Source: Tamarix chinensis (taxonomy: Eukaryota; Streptophyta; Magnoliopsida; Caryophyllales; Tamaricaceae). From it: a stretch of 64,000 nt of DNA. The notes beneath the pieces were generated by a model. That model was not told the origin of the DNA and made no database searches. It saw only the letters and a list, made by a program, of their open reading frames with translations. Every line of letters begins with the position of its first letter. The stretch's first letter is position 1. The stretch is from positions 40,653,915 through 40,717,914 of the forward strand of contig CM060175.1 in assembly GCA_030549775.1 (NCBI GenBank), written 5' to 3'. Below, one piece after another: positions 24,841 to 38,847 of this stretch. The position numbers and the translations under genes were made by a program.

Positions 24841-26560
24841 GAAGAAAAATAAGAACTCATTCAGTTGAAAATAGAAATTCAACGTTCACTCTGCTTCTTG
24901 ATTCCTTGGAAAATGAGGTGCACCATAATGATTTGTGTTAAGTTATTCATTCCTTTGCCTTAATTCGCCATATCTATTTAAATATAGAAAGATTGTATGA
25001 TTTGAAATATGTTAATCTAAAATTATGACATGAATCATGTCTATCCAAAAAGTTTATTTGATCTTATCTTGAAATTATCACTCATTTATTCCAAAATGAC
25101 CACCATGCTTTGGAATAGTAAATATATGATGATATGTCATTCCTATGGTTATTCCTCATTCCCTCGTCTATGTGAGTTTTTGATGCTTGAACGATTGGGA
25201 GAACCATTATGATCATGAGTAGGTGGCCTTTATCTGCATTGATTCAATCATGGATCAGCCTACACGATCAATAAATACTATCATATTTCAATTTAAAGAT
25301 GCATGGTTGATTGATTGCTTGTCATATAATAAGACTAGTCAACCGGCCCTCAAACTAGTTGGCATGTCCCTTTGAAACTGATTGATGGGTCTATGTTTTT
25401 GATTTTTATAATGGACTAGATCCTCTGATCAGTGAGTAATACCAAATGACAAATTTTTAGAGTAGCCAAGATGTTACTCAAATCTATTTACTAGTTTGTA
25501 TAGGGTATAAAAGGTCACTTTCACTAGGAAAAAACCCTTGACCTCACTTATCAAAAATATTTATCCATTTCCTTCTTTGTGTCCATTTTAGTTCTTTCAA
25601 ATCTATAATTTCCTTACCAAAATATATGATCAAGGAATCATTACATTTTTTTTCGAAGAATCAAATTTGTTGCAAACACATATTGAAGCTACATTCCATC
25701 TCAAATCACCGAATCAAGGGGCACTAGTTTCAAGAATCCTAAGTCTTATGTAGGTGATTTTAAATTAATTACAATTAATATCATTCATTAGATAATATGG
25801 GAACCATAAAATGTTGAATTCCTTCACTATTTCCTAAATTTATGTTTTTTGTACTACTCACTTAGAGGTGTGGTAGTGAATTCTTATTCTCTACTTGTTT
25901 TTACATTCATTTAGCCTTTCATTTTTTTCTTTTTCACCATGCCTAAGAAAAATCATACCACTAATGGGAATAGGGATAATCTAAGTAACCTATAACTTAT
26001 TTTAATCCTCATTTTGCATAAAATATACCTCATCCCATTTGCTTCTCTACTATAATTGCTAAGATCCCATTTGCTACTCCTCTTTGTTTGGAAAATAGAG
26101 TGTACCAATTTTACGAGGTAACTATGACGAAGATGAGATATGAGGTTAGTAAGGATGTAAAAAGATTGGTTCTCAAGACTAATTACTAGGGCTACTCAAG
26201 TACACACTGATAGAATATGAGGCACTCAGGGTCCTCTTGTAGCACCACTAGGGTTAAATGATGAGGGGATGCTAGCTCCTACTGATGATCTCACTGCTAC
26301 TATAGATTTTACAACACCTACCACTGATAGAACATCTTCATCATCTTGCACCTAAAACATCTTCATCTCTATTATCTCCTACTACACCTAAATGAGCCTC
26401 CTTAGCTAGTATCTAGTCTCTCCTTATTCGAGGATTTGAGATGTTGGATATCAAGCTTGTTGAGATGGACATGTGACATTTGGAGTGCTTAGACTCCTTG
26501 GACAGGAAATAGTGTGAAATTGAGATTGAGTTCAAAGCTATATAATCAATGTTTTATCCA
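24841..26560. other. Unassigned region
   Basis: No gene recognised. Scattered short frames only; possibly more of the same degraded copia element. Confidence 0.3.
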
Positions 26561-26562
26561 AA

Positions 26563-26814
26563 ACATTGGGATTGAGCATTAGATTTAGAGACCATCATAC
26601 GACATTGATGAGCATATCAAGGATGACACTAAGGTAGAGATTACTCTTATAGTAGATATGAACATTCAAACAAAGATTAGTGATCCAGGTCTTGGGATTG
26701 AGCATTAGTCTCAGAGACCATCATATACCACTAATGAGAATATCGAGGATGACCTTGAGGTACATATTTCTCCTATAGTGGATATGAACATTCAAATAAA
26801 TACTAGTGATCTAA
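26563..26814 (+). repeat. Two-copy tandem repeat, about 126-bp unit
   Basis: Two imperfect copies, each starting with TGGGATTGAGCATTAG and ending near GATATGAACATTCAAA..AGTGATC. No open frame spans them. Confidence 0.75.
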
Positions 26815-26885
26815 CAACTCAACTAAAGGGTCAAGATCTAATACCCTATTTTTAAAAATCCTAATTACCATATGTTTTTAGTCTA

Positions 26886-26933
26886 GTAATACATATTTAT
26901 AACACACACACACACTCATACACACACACATAC

Positions 26934-26985
<52 letters not shown>
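26886..26985. repeat. Compound CA / TG / TA microsatellite, self-complementary
   Basis: CA runs (26903-26935) lead into TG (26936-26943) and then about 20 TA units (26944-26985). The CA and TG parts are complementary, so the tract can fold back on itself. Confidence 0.95.
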
Positions 26986-26988
<3 letters not shown>

Positions 26989-27634
26989 CAAGTCTCATTC
27001 CGTTTGTACTAATTTTTAAACATTCAGTCAATCATTTCTCTTATTTGCTGAAAACAAAATTATTATAATTTTTTTGATTCATGTGTTTCTAGCTTTTCAA
27101 CCCGTTCAAAAATTTCAAATAGATCCAAAAATATTTATTAGTTTATTCATCCATTCTATTCATTCATGTTTAACTCTTTTCTTTCAAATAATTAAATTGT
27201 GGAGTCATCTATTTACACAATTAAATGATTTTAGCCATTTTGCTATTTTTAATCCGTTGGTCATAAAATGAGTTCTAAGGCTAAATATTTTTATATATTT
27301 GTATTTCTAAAAATATTCCACACCAATTTGTGGAAATTTCAACCCCCAATTATTTGTTTTGTGCATTTGTGGAAAAATACATTTTCGTGACTTATCTATT
27401 TTTTGCCGTTTTCAATCATTTTCTATCTTCCGAGTTTTAAACTAACTCCAATACCCAATATTTTTAAATATTTTTATTAATATTATTATTCTAGTAATTT
27501 TTGTAAGTGTTTTTTTTAGAATTCAATTGATATTTTTCCTAAAAGTATCAATTATTAGACCTCCGTACAAATTAATTAATCTAAATAAATTGTAACCAAT
27601 CCTCTAACTAATTTTTCAATTCTAAATAGTATCC

Positions 27635-27776
27635 AAAACAAACCGAATCAAATTTTTAGGTTGGTTACCTTTTACTTAACCAATAAGTGCACAAAGTGCC
27701 ATAAAAAAACAAACCGAATCAGATTTTTAGGTTGGTTACCTTTTACTTAACCAATAAGTGCACAAAGTGCCATAAC
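27635..27776. repeat. Two-copy tandem duplication, 71-bp unit
   Basis: Units at 27635-27705 and 27706-27776 are almost identical (I see one substitution plus adenine-run differences). This is a recent local duplication with no coding content. Confidence 0.9.
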
Positions 27777-28012
27777 ATGATTTTATGATATTTCTCTTAC
27801 ACACTTAACCATAGCCTAATATCTCTCTTATACCCCCAATTCTAGCACTCAAGTAAGGCTAAAGTTAAACCAAAAGCTCACTCCATGCCCATCCATATAA
27901 TATATCACTCTTTTTTTTTCCAAATCCTGAGTTCCAATTGCAAAACACACATAAAATCATAAAATTTTCCTAGAGTTCAAAGTTGATTTCTTTCTAACTT
28001 GCAACAACTTGT

Positions 28013-28043
28013 TCTCTCTCTCTGTCTCTCTCTCTCTCTCTCT
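28013..28043. repeat. CT microsatellite
   Basis: A CT run with one TG interruption. Confidence 0.95.
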
Positions 28044-30712
28044 AGTTTTTCTTTTCCTTTGGTTTTAATTTATTTTTAAATATTTCATGGCATAATAAAA
28101 CTATATATAATATTCATCCTTTAAAGCAATCTCCTTCAAGCTTATTCTTAATAAAAAAAATTTTTCTAGACCAGCTTCATAATACTAGCAATGCTATTTT
28201 TTTTTGTGAGTTGTAGAAGCTAACACACATTTACCTTGGTTCATTTACCTTTATATCATGATTTATTTTTTTCCCTTGCATGTTATGCTTCATATAGGCA
28301 CCACTTTTTCCTAAGTAATATTGCCCCTATCCTCTTCTTTTCCCTCTCCTATGTGCCTTACTAAGCAATATTATATTTTTCATTGCAATTCCTATATGTG
28401 TTGCAACAGAGATTTTTTGCCTTTCATCCCTTATTTTATCTTTGGTTTTCTTCCCATTAATCCTCCAAAACCTTGATCTATTGTTTCTTGGTGGTTGTTG
28501 GTTATTTTAGTAGTGGTTTTCAAACATCCATATTTAAGAGCAATCTTTTTCATTTTACTTTTTCTATTTCAATTCCTTTCTTTCCCATTTTTCTTAGTTA
28601 ATAATCTTGGTTTATCTAACTCTTTTATCTTATATTCTTGAAGGTAAAAAAGTGGGTTTAGAGAATGAATTGCTAAATTCCTTATTTTATTTTTTCTTAG
28701 GACCTTAGGAATTCTTGCATCTAAACAAACATTTAAAAATAGGATTTTGTGCTAGGTGTATTATATGTTATTTTATGCACGATTAGATTTATTTTAATCA
28801 TAAGCAGGAAATAATATATTAGAAAATATTTCATGACCTGTGTATGTTTCTATCTTATATGTATAACAAGGTTTGTATAATTTTCACATGTTCTTATGCC
28901 TTCTAGAAACTTTGTGAATATGTATTGGGGTCGTGATGAGTTTTCTATAGAGTTGTGCAGAATTTTTAGTAGAGTTGTGATGAATATGTTAAGATTTAAG
29001 TAGTTTAGCTCTTGTCCTTGTTATTTTATTTGTGTTTTGGTTGTTTTAAATTGATCCAAGTATACCATTGTATGTATAATAGGGTATATAAGCTAGGTTA
29101 TGAATTTTGGATCATTTGGTGTTATTTTTTTTAAGGTTTGGACATATTTGGCTATGGGTATATTGGACATTATAGATTAATTTTGAAAATTTTAAGTGTA
29201 CCATTGTTTTAATTAGGTATTTTAAATAAACTTTGGTATATTATATGTTATGATTTGATGTTTTTCAAAGTAGGTTATGAATTTTAGAAGTTTAATGTAT
29301 TTCAGGTGAATAAGGGAATTTTGGCCATTACATATAAATAATGAACATTTGGAGACCTAAGTGAATATTATGTTAATAAAATAAGTTAAAATAGATAAGT
29401 TTGATAATTGGGTGACATTTGATCAATAGACTTAGATACATTAATTAAAATAACTAATTAAGTAAGAAAAAGAAAAGAAAAACACAAACTTTAAGTGTTG
29501 TGAGAAATTTTAGCATTTAATACTTAGTGTCCATATTTATATTCCATGATAAGAAAATTGTTATTTAATTGTAACCCATTTAGCATGAAATAAACCTCTT
29601 CATACTGAGGTAAGTTAGTTGACGTTGAAGATACTTTAGTCATTTTATGTGCCTTTAGACTAGTTATTTGATTTGGCCTTATATGTGAACCCTTGGTTCA
29701 GTTAGATGTTGATTAGTGAACTTTGTCTCAAATAATTGGAGTTAATGTATATTGATATCAAATTTTATTAGGCCTTTTACAATGTGGAAATTAAACTTTA
29801 ATGCCTCAATAATCTTTTTTGGGCTTTAATACCTTGATAATCATCATTGGTCTTTAATGCATCATATATTCAATTGGGCCTTAATGGCATGTTATTGGGA
29901 GTCTATGCACTAAATTTTTTGGGCATGGATTCCTCTTGGATCAAGTGTTTGGATAATATCAAAATTTACTAAAATAATTAGCTTGTGTTCATATAATTGA
30001 TCAAGTGATATTCGATGGACCTTTGTTCTTGTTTGACCTAAATATTTGATAAGACATTAATCACTTAATGTTAAAGATCTTGAGTTGGGATTTGTACCAT
30101 TCAGGCTAGTTATCCAATCAAGATTGGTATTCACTTGCTACTAGATCTTTCTAAACAAAAAGTTTTACATTAGGGTTACTATAAGAAAACTATGTATCAG
30201 GATGTCATGGTAATCATAAGTAGATGCCAAGGATGTCAAAAAATTTACTAGGTTCAAAATGCCCCTACTTCAAAACTGCAACCAATCATAAGTCTGTGAC
30301 TGTTTGCTATATTAGGGGCTGAAATTTTTGGACAACTTAGGCCTAATAATGATGATATATCAAATATATGCTACTAACTTTTTAAATATTTTTATATAAT
30401 GTCTTTCAAACTAACTCATTAAGTGTAGATGTTGGCCAAAAAAGATTAATCATAGTTGCCATCGATTATTTTTAAAAATGGGTAAAGGTAGAGGCTATAG
30501 TACATAATATTGAAAAACTGATGGAGGAGCTCATGTGATAACAATAATCTATTCATACATTTTTCTAAGTTAGGAGAATAAAAACTTTCCTTACTTGGAC
30601 TAAAATATGAGCTAGATTATAAGGATCCATGCAACAACAGTTATAAGCCATCAACTCACCACCTTTTTTTGCTTCATTATGGCTTGAATATAGATAAAAA
30701 AAAAGCATGGAT
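28044..30712. other. Unassigned AT-rich region
   Basis: No gene, RNA gene or element boundary recognised over about 2.7 kb. Confidence 0.35.
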
Positions 30713-31498
30713 TGACAAGCCGCACATATCTCGGCGAAAACTAACTAGCAAAACAACCCCATGAAGTGATTAATTTTTAAACCAATCATGCAACCTCTTC
30801 ACTTTTTGTAGCAGATTTTTAGAGTTGAGTTTAGTGTTTTTCAAGACCTTAATTTTAATTAAATAAGGGGTTTAATGGCCTATAAAAGAGGCCTTTTCCA
30901 TCATTGATGAGGAGAGGGAGAATGGTTACTTTTCTCTATTTAATTAAGCATTGGCATGAGTAATGTATTAGTTTCCTTTTTCAGGTAATTTATGTTTTCT
31001 AAGTCCTATTAATTGCTTAAATTTAATGTAGTAGTTAATGCATGAGGAAGGGATATAAGAGGCTCAAACATCAGCCCCCATGGTGATTGTTTGAGTCCTA
31101 CCATATTTAGCATGCATTAGAGTAGAGTTTAGTTAAGTTGATCCTTTATGGTTCCCTAAGGGTTGGTTGTAATTTCTCTCAACTTCTTAAACTCTTATGG
31201 GTATAAAAATGAATGAAAAAGGAAGCCATTTATTGATTATTCTATAGAGAAGGTTGAGTGCCTTTTGTTCCCCAATAAACCTAGTGCATGGTTTGTTGCT
31301 TCTCAAAAATCTTACAATCTTTAGCTTAATAGTTGATACCTTAAGTGGTGATTATAAGTATTTGATTTGAAGGGTTACTTTAATATCAAATCCTCTTTCC
31401 CATCTCATCCACTCTCTTATTTTCTCTTTTGTTGGAGCTAAACCCAAATTCCATCATCAAATCTTAGCAAGACTCAATTTGTTTAGCATTTTATGTAT
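30713..31498 (+). mobile_element. Solo LTR of the TRIM-like element (third copy)
   Basis: The reverse complement matches the LTRs at 41807-58599 and 59061-59864 along most of its length. Shared blocks include CTCTATTTAATTAAGCAT, ATATAAGAGG and AAATCTTACAATCTT. It starts TGACAAGCCGC at 30713 and fades near 31498. No primer site follows and no partner LTR is near, so it is a solo LTR. A target duplication is not visible. Confidence 0.75.
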
Positions 31499-31792
31499 AA
31501 AAAAACAAAAGAGTTTTTCTAAAAGAATATTATACTCAAGTTCTATAGACTAATCAATAGCTTCCCCAACCAATCGATTATTTTGGCCGAGTAAAAACCA
31601 TTTACCATAAATGACAAACAAGTCAATCAATTCATAGAACCAATCGATCGGTCCACCTTAAAACTTGCTTAATTTATTTTTCCAACCTCATTTCAAACTC
31701 AACTTTACCTCAAACCCAATCATAGTTCCAAATTAAAATCAAACATCAACAAATGGCATAATTTATCATTTCAACAATTTTACAAAAAGATG

Positions 31793-34528
31793 GGGTATTA
31801 CATGTTTCCCCTATCATAATCTCCCTACCTCACCATTGTCTCTCACTGCCAACAATCATCACCACTATAGAAGCCCAGTGCCCTCTCCTCCTAACTATAC
31901 ATTACTTGTGCCCCAATTCGTGTCCTTTTTTTCTTACATTGCCACCTCAACCTAGCAATCATCACCATCACCATCCACTTATGCATCCCTCATTGCCATC
32001 ATCTCCTCCACTACCTTGCACCACCATAAACCATCCACCCAAACTAGCTAACCTCCCGCCCTCCTCCCCAGATTCCAAGCCTTCATACATGCCCAAACTC
32101 ATGCTACTTATGCAGCATGAGGTTTGTAATAATTTTTCCTTTTTTACAAATTAAGGATGTTTTGGTAATTTTTCTTGATATATATTTTAATAAAAAAAAA
32201 ATTATTGTATGGTTAAATATTAACATGGTTAATATGTTATTATTTTTAAGTACAAAATTTACATTAATGGAGCCTAATAAATTTTAGTAGGTTGCCTATT
32301 ACTTATGCTTTCGCTTGAAATTAGGTAATCCTTATACTTCACTAAAATATTATACATCACATGATAGCGCATTAGGGCTTTAATGTATGAACCATATTAA
32401 TTATATTCATTCTATGGTAATTCTTACACTCTACCAAAATGTGAGATATTGCATGATAAAACATTAAGGTATTGATGTATAAATTTTATTAAGTAGGTTC
32501 ATTACGTTGAAATTAATTGACTAATACTGCTAGTATGGAATTAGGTAAAATGGAGCATGTTGATTTGTGTAAAGTACTATGTGTAAGAAAATATGTTAAA
32601 ATGAATTTAATGCTAGAAATAAATTATATATGTTATGTGTGTCTAATATGATAAGTTGAATATGCTAGGGCTTATTTTTAGCATAAATATTATTATTGTG
32701 TGTCCTAGGAAACTTTTGGTCATTTAAGCATATTGTAATATTTATTTTGATAAGAATGACTAATACATCTTAATTATTGTAAACTATGAAGGTATATGCC
32801 ATGATATATTAGAAATGCATGTTTTAGCATAAATATTATTATTGTATGCCCTAGGGATATTTTGGTCATTTTAATCATATCATAATATTCATCCCTATAA
32901 GAGTGCCTAATATGTATTATTTATTATTGAGTATGAGAATATATGATTTGATGTTTTAAAAATGCATATTAGGATTTTATATGTAAAATCATATGTAAAG
33001 GTAAAATGGTCATTTGGTGTACCTGATAATTTATTTATATATTTAATAATTTGATTATTATACTTAGCCTTTTTCATGATAAGTTTATAAATAAAATGGA
33101 ATAAGTGATTGAAATGAATGATAATATGAATATTATAGCCTTAGAGGCATTTTATCATTTTTAACCTAATACACCCAAATATGAATAATTAAACCTATGA
33201 TGGCTTTAGCATATTATCATGATAACCTTAGCATTAACTTTGATTATGGACATCCCAAATGTTTGAAAATGATTAAACATGGTTAAATATAAAAATTGAA
33301 TCTATGTGATTATTATGTGGTATTGTGGTCACCTTAATAAAATACATATATTTAAAGTGAAATACCTTGATATCAAAAATGGTAGCTCTTTAAGTACAGC
33401 GACCCTAAAAATATAGTTTAACCGCCGTTCATTATTAATTTTTGCTAATGTGCCTAGGGGCCCCAGCTAGGCCCTATATTTTAGCTTTTCTAACTTACAG
33501 ATTGTATGCATACTTATGGATTAGGTTCCCTTATCAATAGAGTATTGTGTCTTCTTTGTATGTCAATACAACTTTGGTACCTTAGTATCTTTAGGTTGAT
33601 AGTCAGTAGGATATTATTTTGTATTTTTTTGTCGGTATAAATAGAGTACCTTAGTGTCTTAAATAAAAATAAAAAATTATTATTATTGAATCTAAGTGAT
33701 TAATGAATTGATTTTGTAGTAATATTTGTGCCTACATGTGGTTTCGTAGTAGTCTTTGTGTCTACCTGTAGTTCAATAGTATCCTTTGAGCCCTACTTGT
33801 GATATTATAGATTTTATTAGTATTGTACTTTTGAACCCTACCTATTATGTATGGATATTATTATCTTTGACATTGAGATATGAGATATATTATAAAGGTT
33901 ATGCTTATTATGTTGAGATCAGTTCTAATTATTATTTCATAAAGCATCTCTTGGATGCATTATGTTATAAATGAATGAGTGTGAACAATACGTGGCTTTA
34001 GTGATTATTATTTATTTGATATAATTATTGTGTTTTGAACATCGCATGAATATTTCAATATGTTATACTATGTTTTGCTGTGATACCTTTTATGTGTTAC
34101 ATGTAGGCTTTTTATATTAGATTGTATAATGGGTTACTTAGTACCATTGTACTAGTGGGTTTTATTTCATAGGCCCTTGCTTATTTAATGGACTGGGGTA
34201 TTTACAGGTTATCTTTTGAGATCAGTTGAAGAATAATATTTTGGTTTGAGATTTGGGGTTATTTAATGTTTTACTCGGTATATTTTGATTCAGATGTTCT
34301 TATGTTCTTAAGTCCTTATGTATTTTTGAATTTATCTATTATTTTTATTATAATTTTGTTATCAATTTAAACAAATTAAGTCTAAACCTTAGCACATCAT
34401 ATGAGAATGGTAGAGGAAATAAGACTTGTACCAAGTGCAGCAATAATACCATACATTTTTACTATTTTAGCTTCCGCAATTAACTCTTAAGATAAATTTT
34501 TTTAATTCTAAAATCTAGGAGTGTTACA
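31793..34528 (+). mobile_element. Decayed giant-LTR family copy, + strand
   Basis: Ends GGAGTGTTACA at 34528. Before it, the expected tail order is present: TTAGCACA..TACCAAGTGC (terminal stem-loop relic near 34389-34437) and TTCCGCAATTAA. CACC-rich sequence near 31850-32060 resembles the first kilobase of other copies. The start is not defined; 31793 is only where the similarity seems to begin, after a GGGGTATTACA. No target duplication found. Confidence 0.5.
32660..32960 (+). repeat. Two-copy degenerate repeat, about 155-bp unit
   Basis: Units near 32667 and 32823 share TTTTAGCATAAATATTATTATTG, then a CCTAGG region and TTTTGGTCATTT. They lie inside the decayed + strand LTR. Confidence 0.65.
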
Positions 34529-35540
34529 CATCATCCCTTTATAAACACTAATTACTTGAATTTCAAGAGTTTGAATAAGCTTAATTTCTCTAGATCTTAG
34601 ATTTTCTATCTAAGGGTTAATAGGTGGGTCACCCTCATATTTTACCTTGGTTAAGTAAAATGCAGTGGTATAAATGATTTCCTATATGTTTCTATTATGT
34701 GCTTTATTCATATTATGTTACTATTCACCGACTTGTATTATCACAATCATGTTTTATATATATGCCCTAGTGTGCTTCTATGATATTGCATGCTATATCA
34801 CATGAATCCATGGTTATCATATGGATCCATCGTTATCATGTGTAATTATTTTTATTCCATGTGTGCATATGTATGTTGTTTATGATATGCACATGCCATG
34901 TCTTGTTTACTCAATACCTTACTTTCATATTGTGACCTTGTGACCGGTAGTTAATGTAAAACATAGCTTGGTTTAATATGTGTAGTTGCCTAGAGAAATT
35001 TGAGTTGAAACTAAAGCATCTCATGAGAATACGGTGCCAGGGCGACGTGTTATTTAACATGGCCCATGTTTGAATGCACTTCTAATCTAGAAAAAAATTA
35101 TCAGAGGCTGAATGTCCATAAATAAACACTAAGGACCATATTTCCTAACACAACCTATGTTTTTCTTAGATATCTTATGTGGCATCATTTTACTTGTGGG
35201 ACATTCGTACAAATAAAAAATCTTGTGATAGAAAACCTAACCTATCATCAAACACCTCTACATACGTATCTACTCTTTTCTCTTGTGTTATTGTGAAAGA
35301 ATTATTGAGTATGTGTGTTTTTGAGAGATTTGATCCATTCTCCTGGTAATCATAATCACTATACGTAATAAAAATCACTAAGTTTCCTCATTTTTGCTCT
35401 TTTTTGTGTTTTCTCAATCCAATCTTGTGTGATTATTATGTTTTGTGTAGTTATAAATGTTTTATTATTTATTTTCAAGAAACATGCCTTTAGTCACATT
35501 TAACTTTATATTCTTATCTAAAGAACCATCAATTATCATG
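34529..35540. other. Unassigned spacer
   Basis: No gene recognised. GGTGGGTCACC near 34630 faintly resembles the 5S-like motif at 903, at a comparable distance past an LTR end, but the match is too weak to call. Confidence 0.3.
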
Positions 35541-36279
35541 TGCAATACCCCCAAAATTCACTACTAAAAAATTCCGTTTTATTTAAAATTTAGGAGAAGC
35601 AAAAATAAAAAACCATAAATTTTGGGGATATTACCACCACACTTAGTATCAAACCGTTTTCTCCTACCATTCCAGTACTAAGTGCTAAAGATAAAAGAAT
35701 AGAATAAAATTTTCTCAAGTTCAAACTTTATTTAAATCAGAGTAGCACAAATAGTTTCATTACAAGAATAGAACCCACCAATGGTAGTTACAAGAGTAAA
35801 GATTACATTTAAACCAGAAATCAAAAGGTGAAAGAGTGAAATCCTAAGAGTTTCCGGATAATCCTTACGCTCTTTCCCATTACCCACTTTAATAGCATCT
35901 ACAATGGACCTGTAAGGGATACTGCCCATTGAATAGGAAGGGGTCCACGAATGGAACCCTTTAGTACTATAATACTGAGTAACCCTTTAAAACCAAACTA
36001 AAAAGGATACCTACATGCAACACATCATGCATAAGTAGTATAAAAGGATAACATATGGACTAATACACCATTCAACACCACACATACGACAAGAAATACA
36101 TAACACAACATACATGTACTTAAGAAGTCCATCATATACCCAAGTAGAGACAAACATTGAAGCCAAACTCATGCCATATCAATAGATCATAACATAAAAT
36201 CAGTACTTTTGGTCTTAAGCCATTAATTAATCATTATTCAATCATCGTCTTCAAATTATATCCATGTGAGTATGGAAAC

Positions 36280-36625
36280 CTCACTATTGTAGCTGGTGAA
36301 TTGGAAACATAGAGGGCAGGACTCGTCTGACCATTATTATTCGCTGATAGATCGATTTCTAGGGCTCCCTGCACCTGGCCACTATTATTCTTCGGTGGAC
36401 CGATCTGGCCCCGACTCACATGATATTCCACTATAAGTGATTAGTGTCTTTCCATAATTTAGTAATATCTAACATTTCATTTGTTGAGCTCAGGATCCCC
36501 CACTATTATAGCCAGTGGATCAGAAATATATAGGTAGTACGCACCTGACCACTATTATTCACCGTGGATCGGTACCCAAGGCATCTTGCACCTGGCTACT
36601 ATTATATCGGTGGATCAGTCTATGC
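36280..36625 (-). repeat. 3+3 hairpin-unit array in decayed minus LTR
   Basis: Six recognisable CCACTATTAT units in two blocks, with most CCGGTGG cores mutated. The spacing of the blocks is kept. Confidence 0.7.
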
Positions 36626-37079
36626 CTGACTCAATAATCTTCCACTTTCCACTTTACGTATTTAGAAATTTATTCGTGTCTTATTCATAGGTCCATTTAT
36701 TCAATTCGAGGGAAGGAAAAAGGCCACAAATTCAAAGTCACAAAGATATACTGGCCATAGAATCAAACATTCTATATCAAGGATCCTAGTATACATAAAA
36801 CCCTAATGCATACTTTAAACATATCTAACACACATTTACATGCACACTTACTTACCACCAGGAACCTCTTGCATAATTATGATATAACACTATATCACCC
36901 CTTAATTATCCATCCAACCCTAGCTTATGCCAAGTTCTTGTGATACTCGCTAACTTATCAAATACCCTTATCTTATTATTCAATTATACTTGTGCCTTAT
37001 TATGAAACTCATTCAATCCATTAATATGTTAAACACAAGTTATCTATTTACCCCTATCATCTTTACAAAATTACTAAAA

Positions 37080-38060
37080 TACCTTCTTCTGTAGAATTAT
37101 CAAGTTATCCCTTTTTATTTGCCAAATTACCATATTACCATCCATGTTGCCCAATTACCACATTGCCCTTTACTTATGTTAGACTACTAAATTATCCGCC
37201 ATACTTATTAAATCACCAAATTTACTCCTCATACTTTTTAAGTTACCAATTTTCCCTTTCAGTGGATTAAATTGCCGTATTACCCTTTCTACTTATCTAA
37301 ATTATCAAATTTCCCTTTAGACTTATTAAGTTACCAAATCACCCTTCATGCCGTTACGCTTGTCACATTTTTCATTTGGTTAGTTAGATTGCTATATTTC
37401 TCTTCTTTATTATTATAATTGCCAAATTGCCCTTTTTGTTGGTTATATTACCAAATTGCCTTTCTTCATCTCTGTAATTACCATTTTACACTTTTAGTTG
37501 TTTAATTTACCAAATTGCCCTTCATTATTATAATTACCATTTTGTCCTTCGTCATTATTATAATTACCAATTTGCCCCTTTAAAATTGATAAATTACCAA
37601 ATTATCCTTCTTCATTATTATAATTACTATTTTACCCCTCTTTCTACAAATTACTAAAATACTATTTGTTTTATACCAAATTATCATTTTACCCTTTTAC
37701 TTTACATAACTACCAAAATACCCTTTCTTTGCACCATATTACCCTTTTACATTACATAATTACCAAAATATCCTTCCCTTATGCAAATTATCATTTTACC
37801 ATTTTACTTTATTAAATTATCAAAATACTAAATTATCAAAATACCCTTCATTTACACCAAAGTACCATTTTACCCCATTACTTATAAAATTACCAGTTTA
37901 CTTACAAGATTACCATATTACTTCCTTACTTTACAAAATTATCAAAATACCCCATTTTCCATATAAAATTATTAAAATACCCTTCTTACTTATCTATTTA
38001 CCATTTTACCCCCTTTAATCTTATAATTTACTATTTTGCCCTTATTATGTCACTTTTATA
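37080..38060. repeat. Low-complexity ATTACCAAAATACCC-like repeat
   Basis: About 1 kb of degenerate 15-30-bp units alternating ATTACCA with TTACCCTTT. No coding content. Confidence 0.85.
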
Positions 38061-38328
38061 AAAATACCCTTACTACATAAAATACTAATATTTATGTTAC
38101 GTACCCATGATTTAACTTCACCAACTATTATTATTTATCATAATACTCATTAGCACCTACCACACCCACTTAGGCCACAACTTCAGCACAAACAAATTTA
38201 CCAAAATGACTCTATGGCTCATATTGAATTTACTTAAACACCAAATGACCACATTAGCATATCATATCACACATATGCACTTAACATTATTATTAACTAC
38301 AAAGCTCTTTTCTTACAAATTATTTCTA

Positions 38329-38650
38329 TCATGATTTGAATGTACTATCTCGCTATAGACAGTAACTTATTTATTTAGAGTCTGTTTGATTTAACTTTTA
38401 ATAAGTAATATTTAGAAGAGTAATTATAAAAAATAATTTTAGATTTAAATAAGTGTTTGATTTTACTTTTAAAATTTTATTATAAAAAAATAATTAATAA
38501 GAATTCCTTTCCAAATGTAATAAACTAATAGTAAACTTATCAAAATACTTTTTAAAAAACAATTTTTATCTGAAAATGGTTATTAAAAATAAGTAATTCA
38601 ATCTAAAAGTAGTTATTAGTAATACTTAATAACGTGGAAGTCTAGTGAAC
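38329..38650. other. AT-rich spacer downstream of RPS27
   Basis: TTAAAAGTAA-type motifs occur on both strands (near 38393 and 38600), which hints at a small decayed inverted-repeat element, but clear termini are lacking. Confidence 0.3.
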
Positions 38651-38841
38651 GTTAGAGCTGGTAATTTTGTTTGGTAACGTGTAAGCCTACGGCACGCTGC
38701 AGCTCATATACGAACTTAGATAAGACAGATTTGGTTGGTCTGCAACTCCTGAAATGAACAAAGCTACCCAAATAGTATATTCTTTACATAGTCACTATTG
38801 TGAAGGCGTTTTGAACAAGTTATGATTTTAGCCGACTTGTT

Positions 38842-38847
38842 TTTATT
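38842..38847 (-). promoter_or_regulatory. Possible poly(A) signal of RPS27
   Basis: The minus strand reads AATAAA about 370 bases after the stop codon. Plant signals are loose, so this is only a candidate. Confidence 0.3.

Larger units (their letters stand above)
35541..38328 (-). mobile_element. Decayed giant-LTR family copy, minus strand
   Basis: Begins TGCAATACCCCC at 35541, followed by the family order: CACTTAGTATC..CAGTACTAAGTG (near 35640-35690), the hairpin array (36280-36620), then low-complexity sequence. TCATG at 35536-35540 recurs at 38329-38333, which could be the target duplication, but a 5-base match over this span is weak evidence. The GC-rich promoter part seen in other copies is not recognisable. 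Confidence 0.55.

Noticed and set aside
31906..32154. 82-residue proline/histidine-rich frame
   Set aside because: Low-complexity CACC-rich part of a decayed LTR; no domain.
34600..34660. Second 5S-like motif (GGTGGGTCACC) past an LTR end
   Set aside because: Only a loose match with an altered core; no box A alignment.
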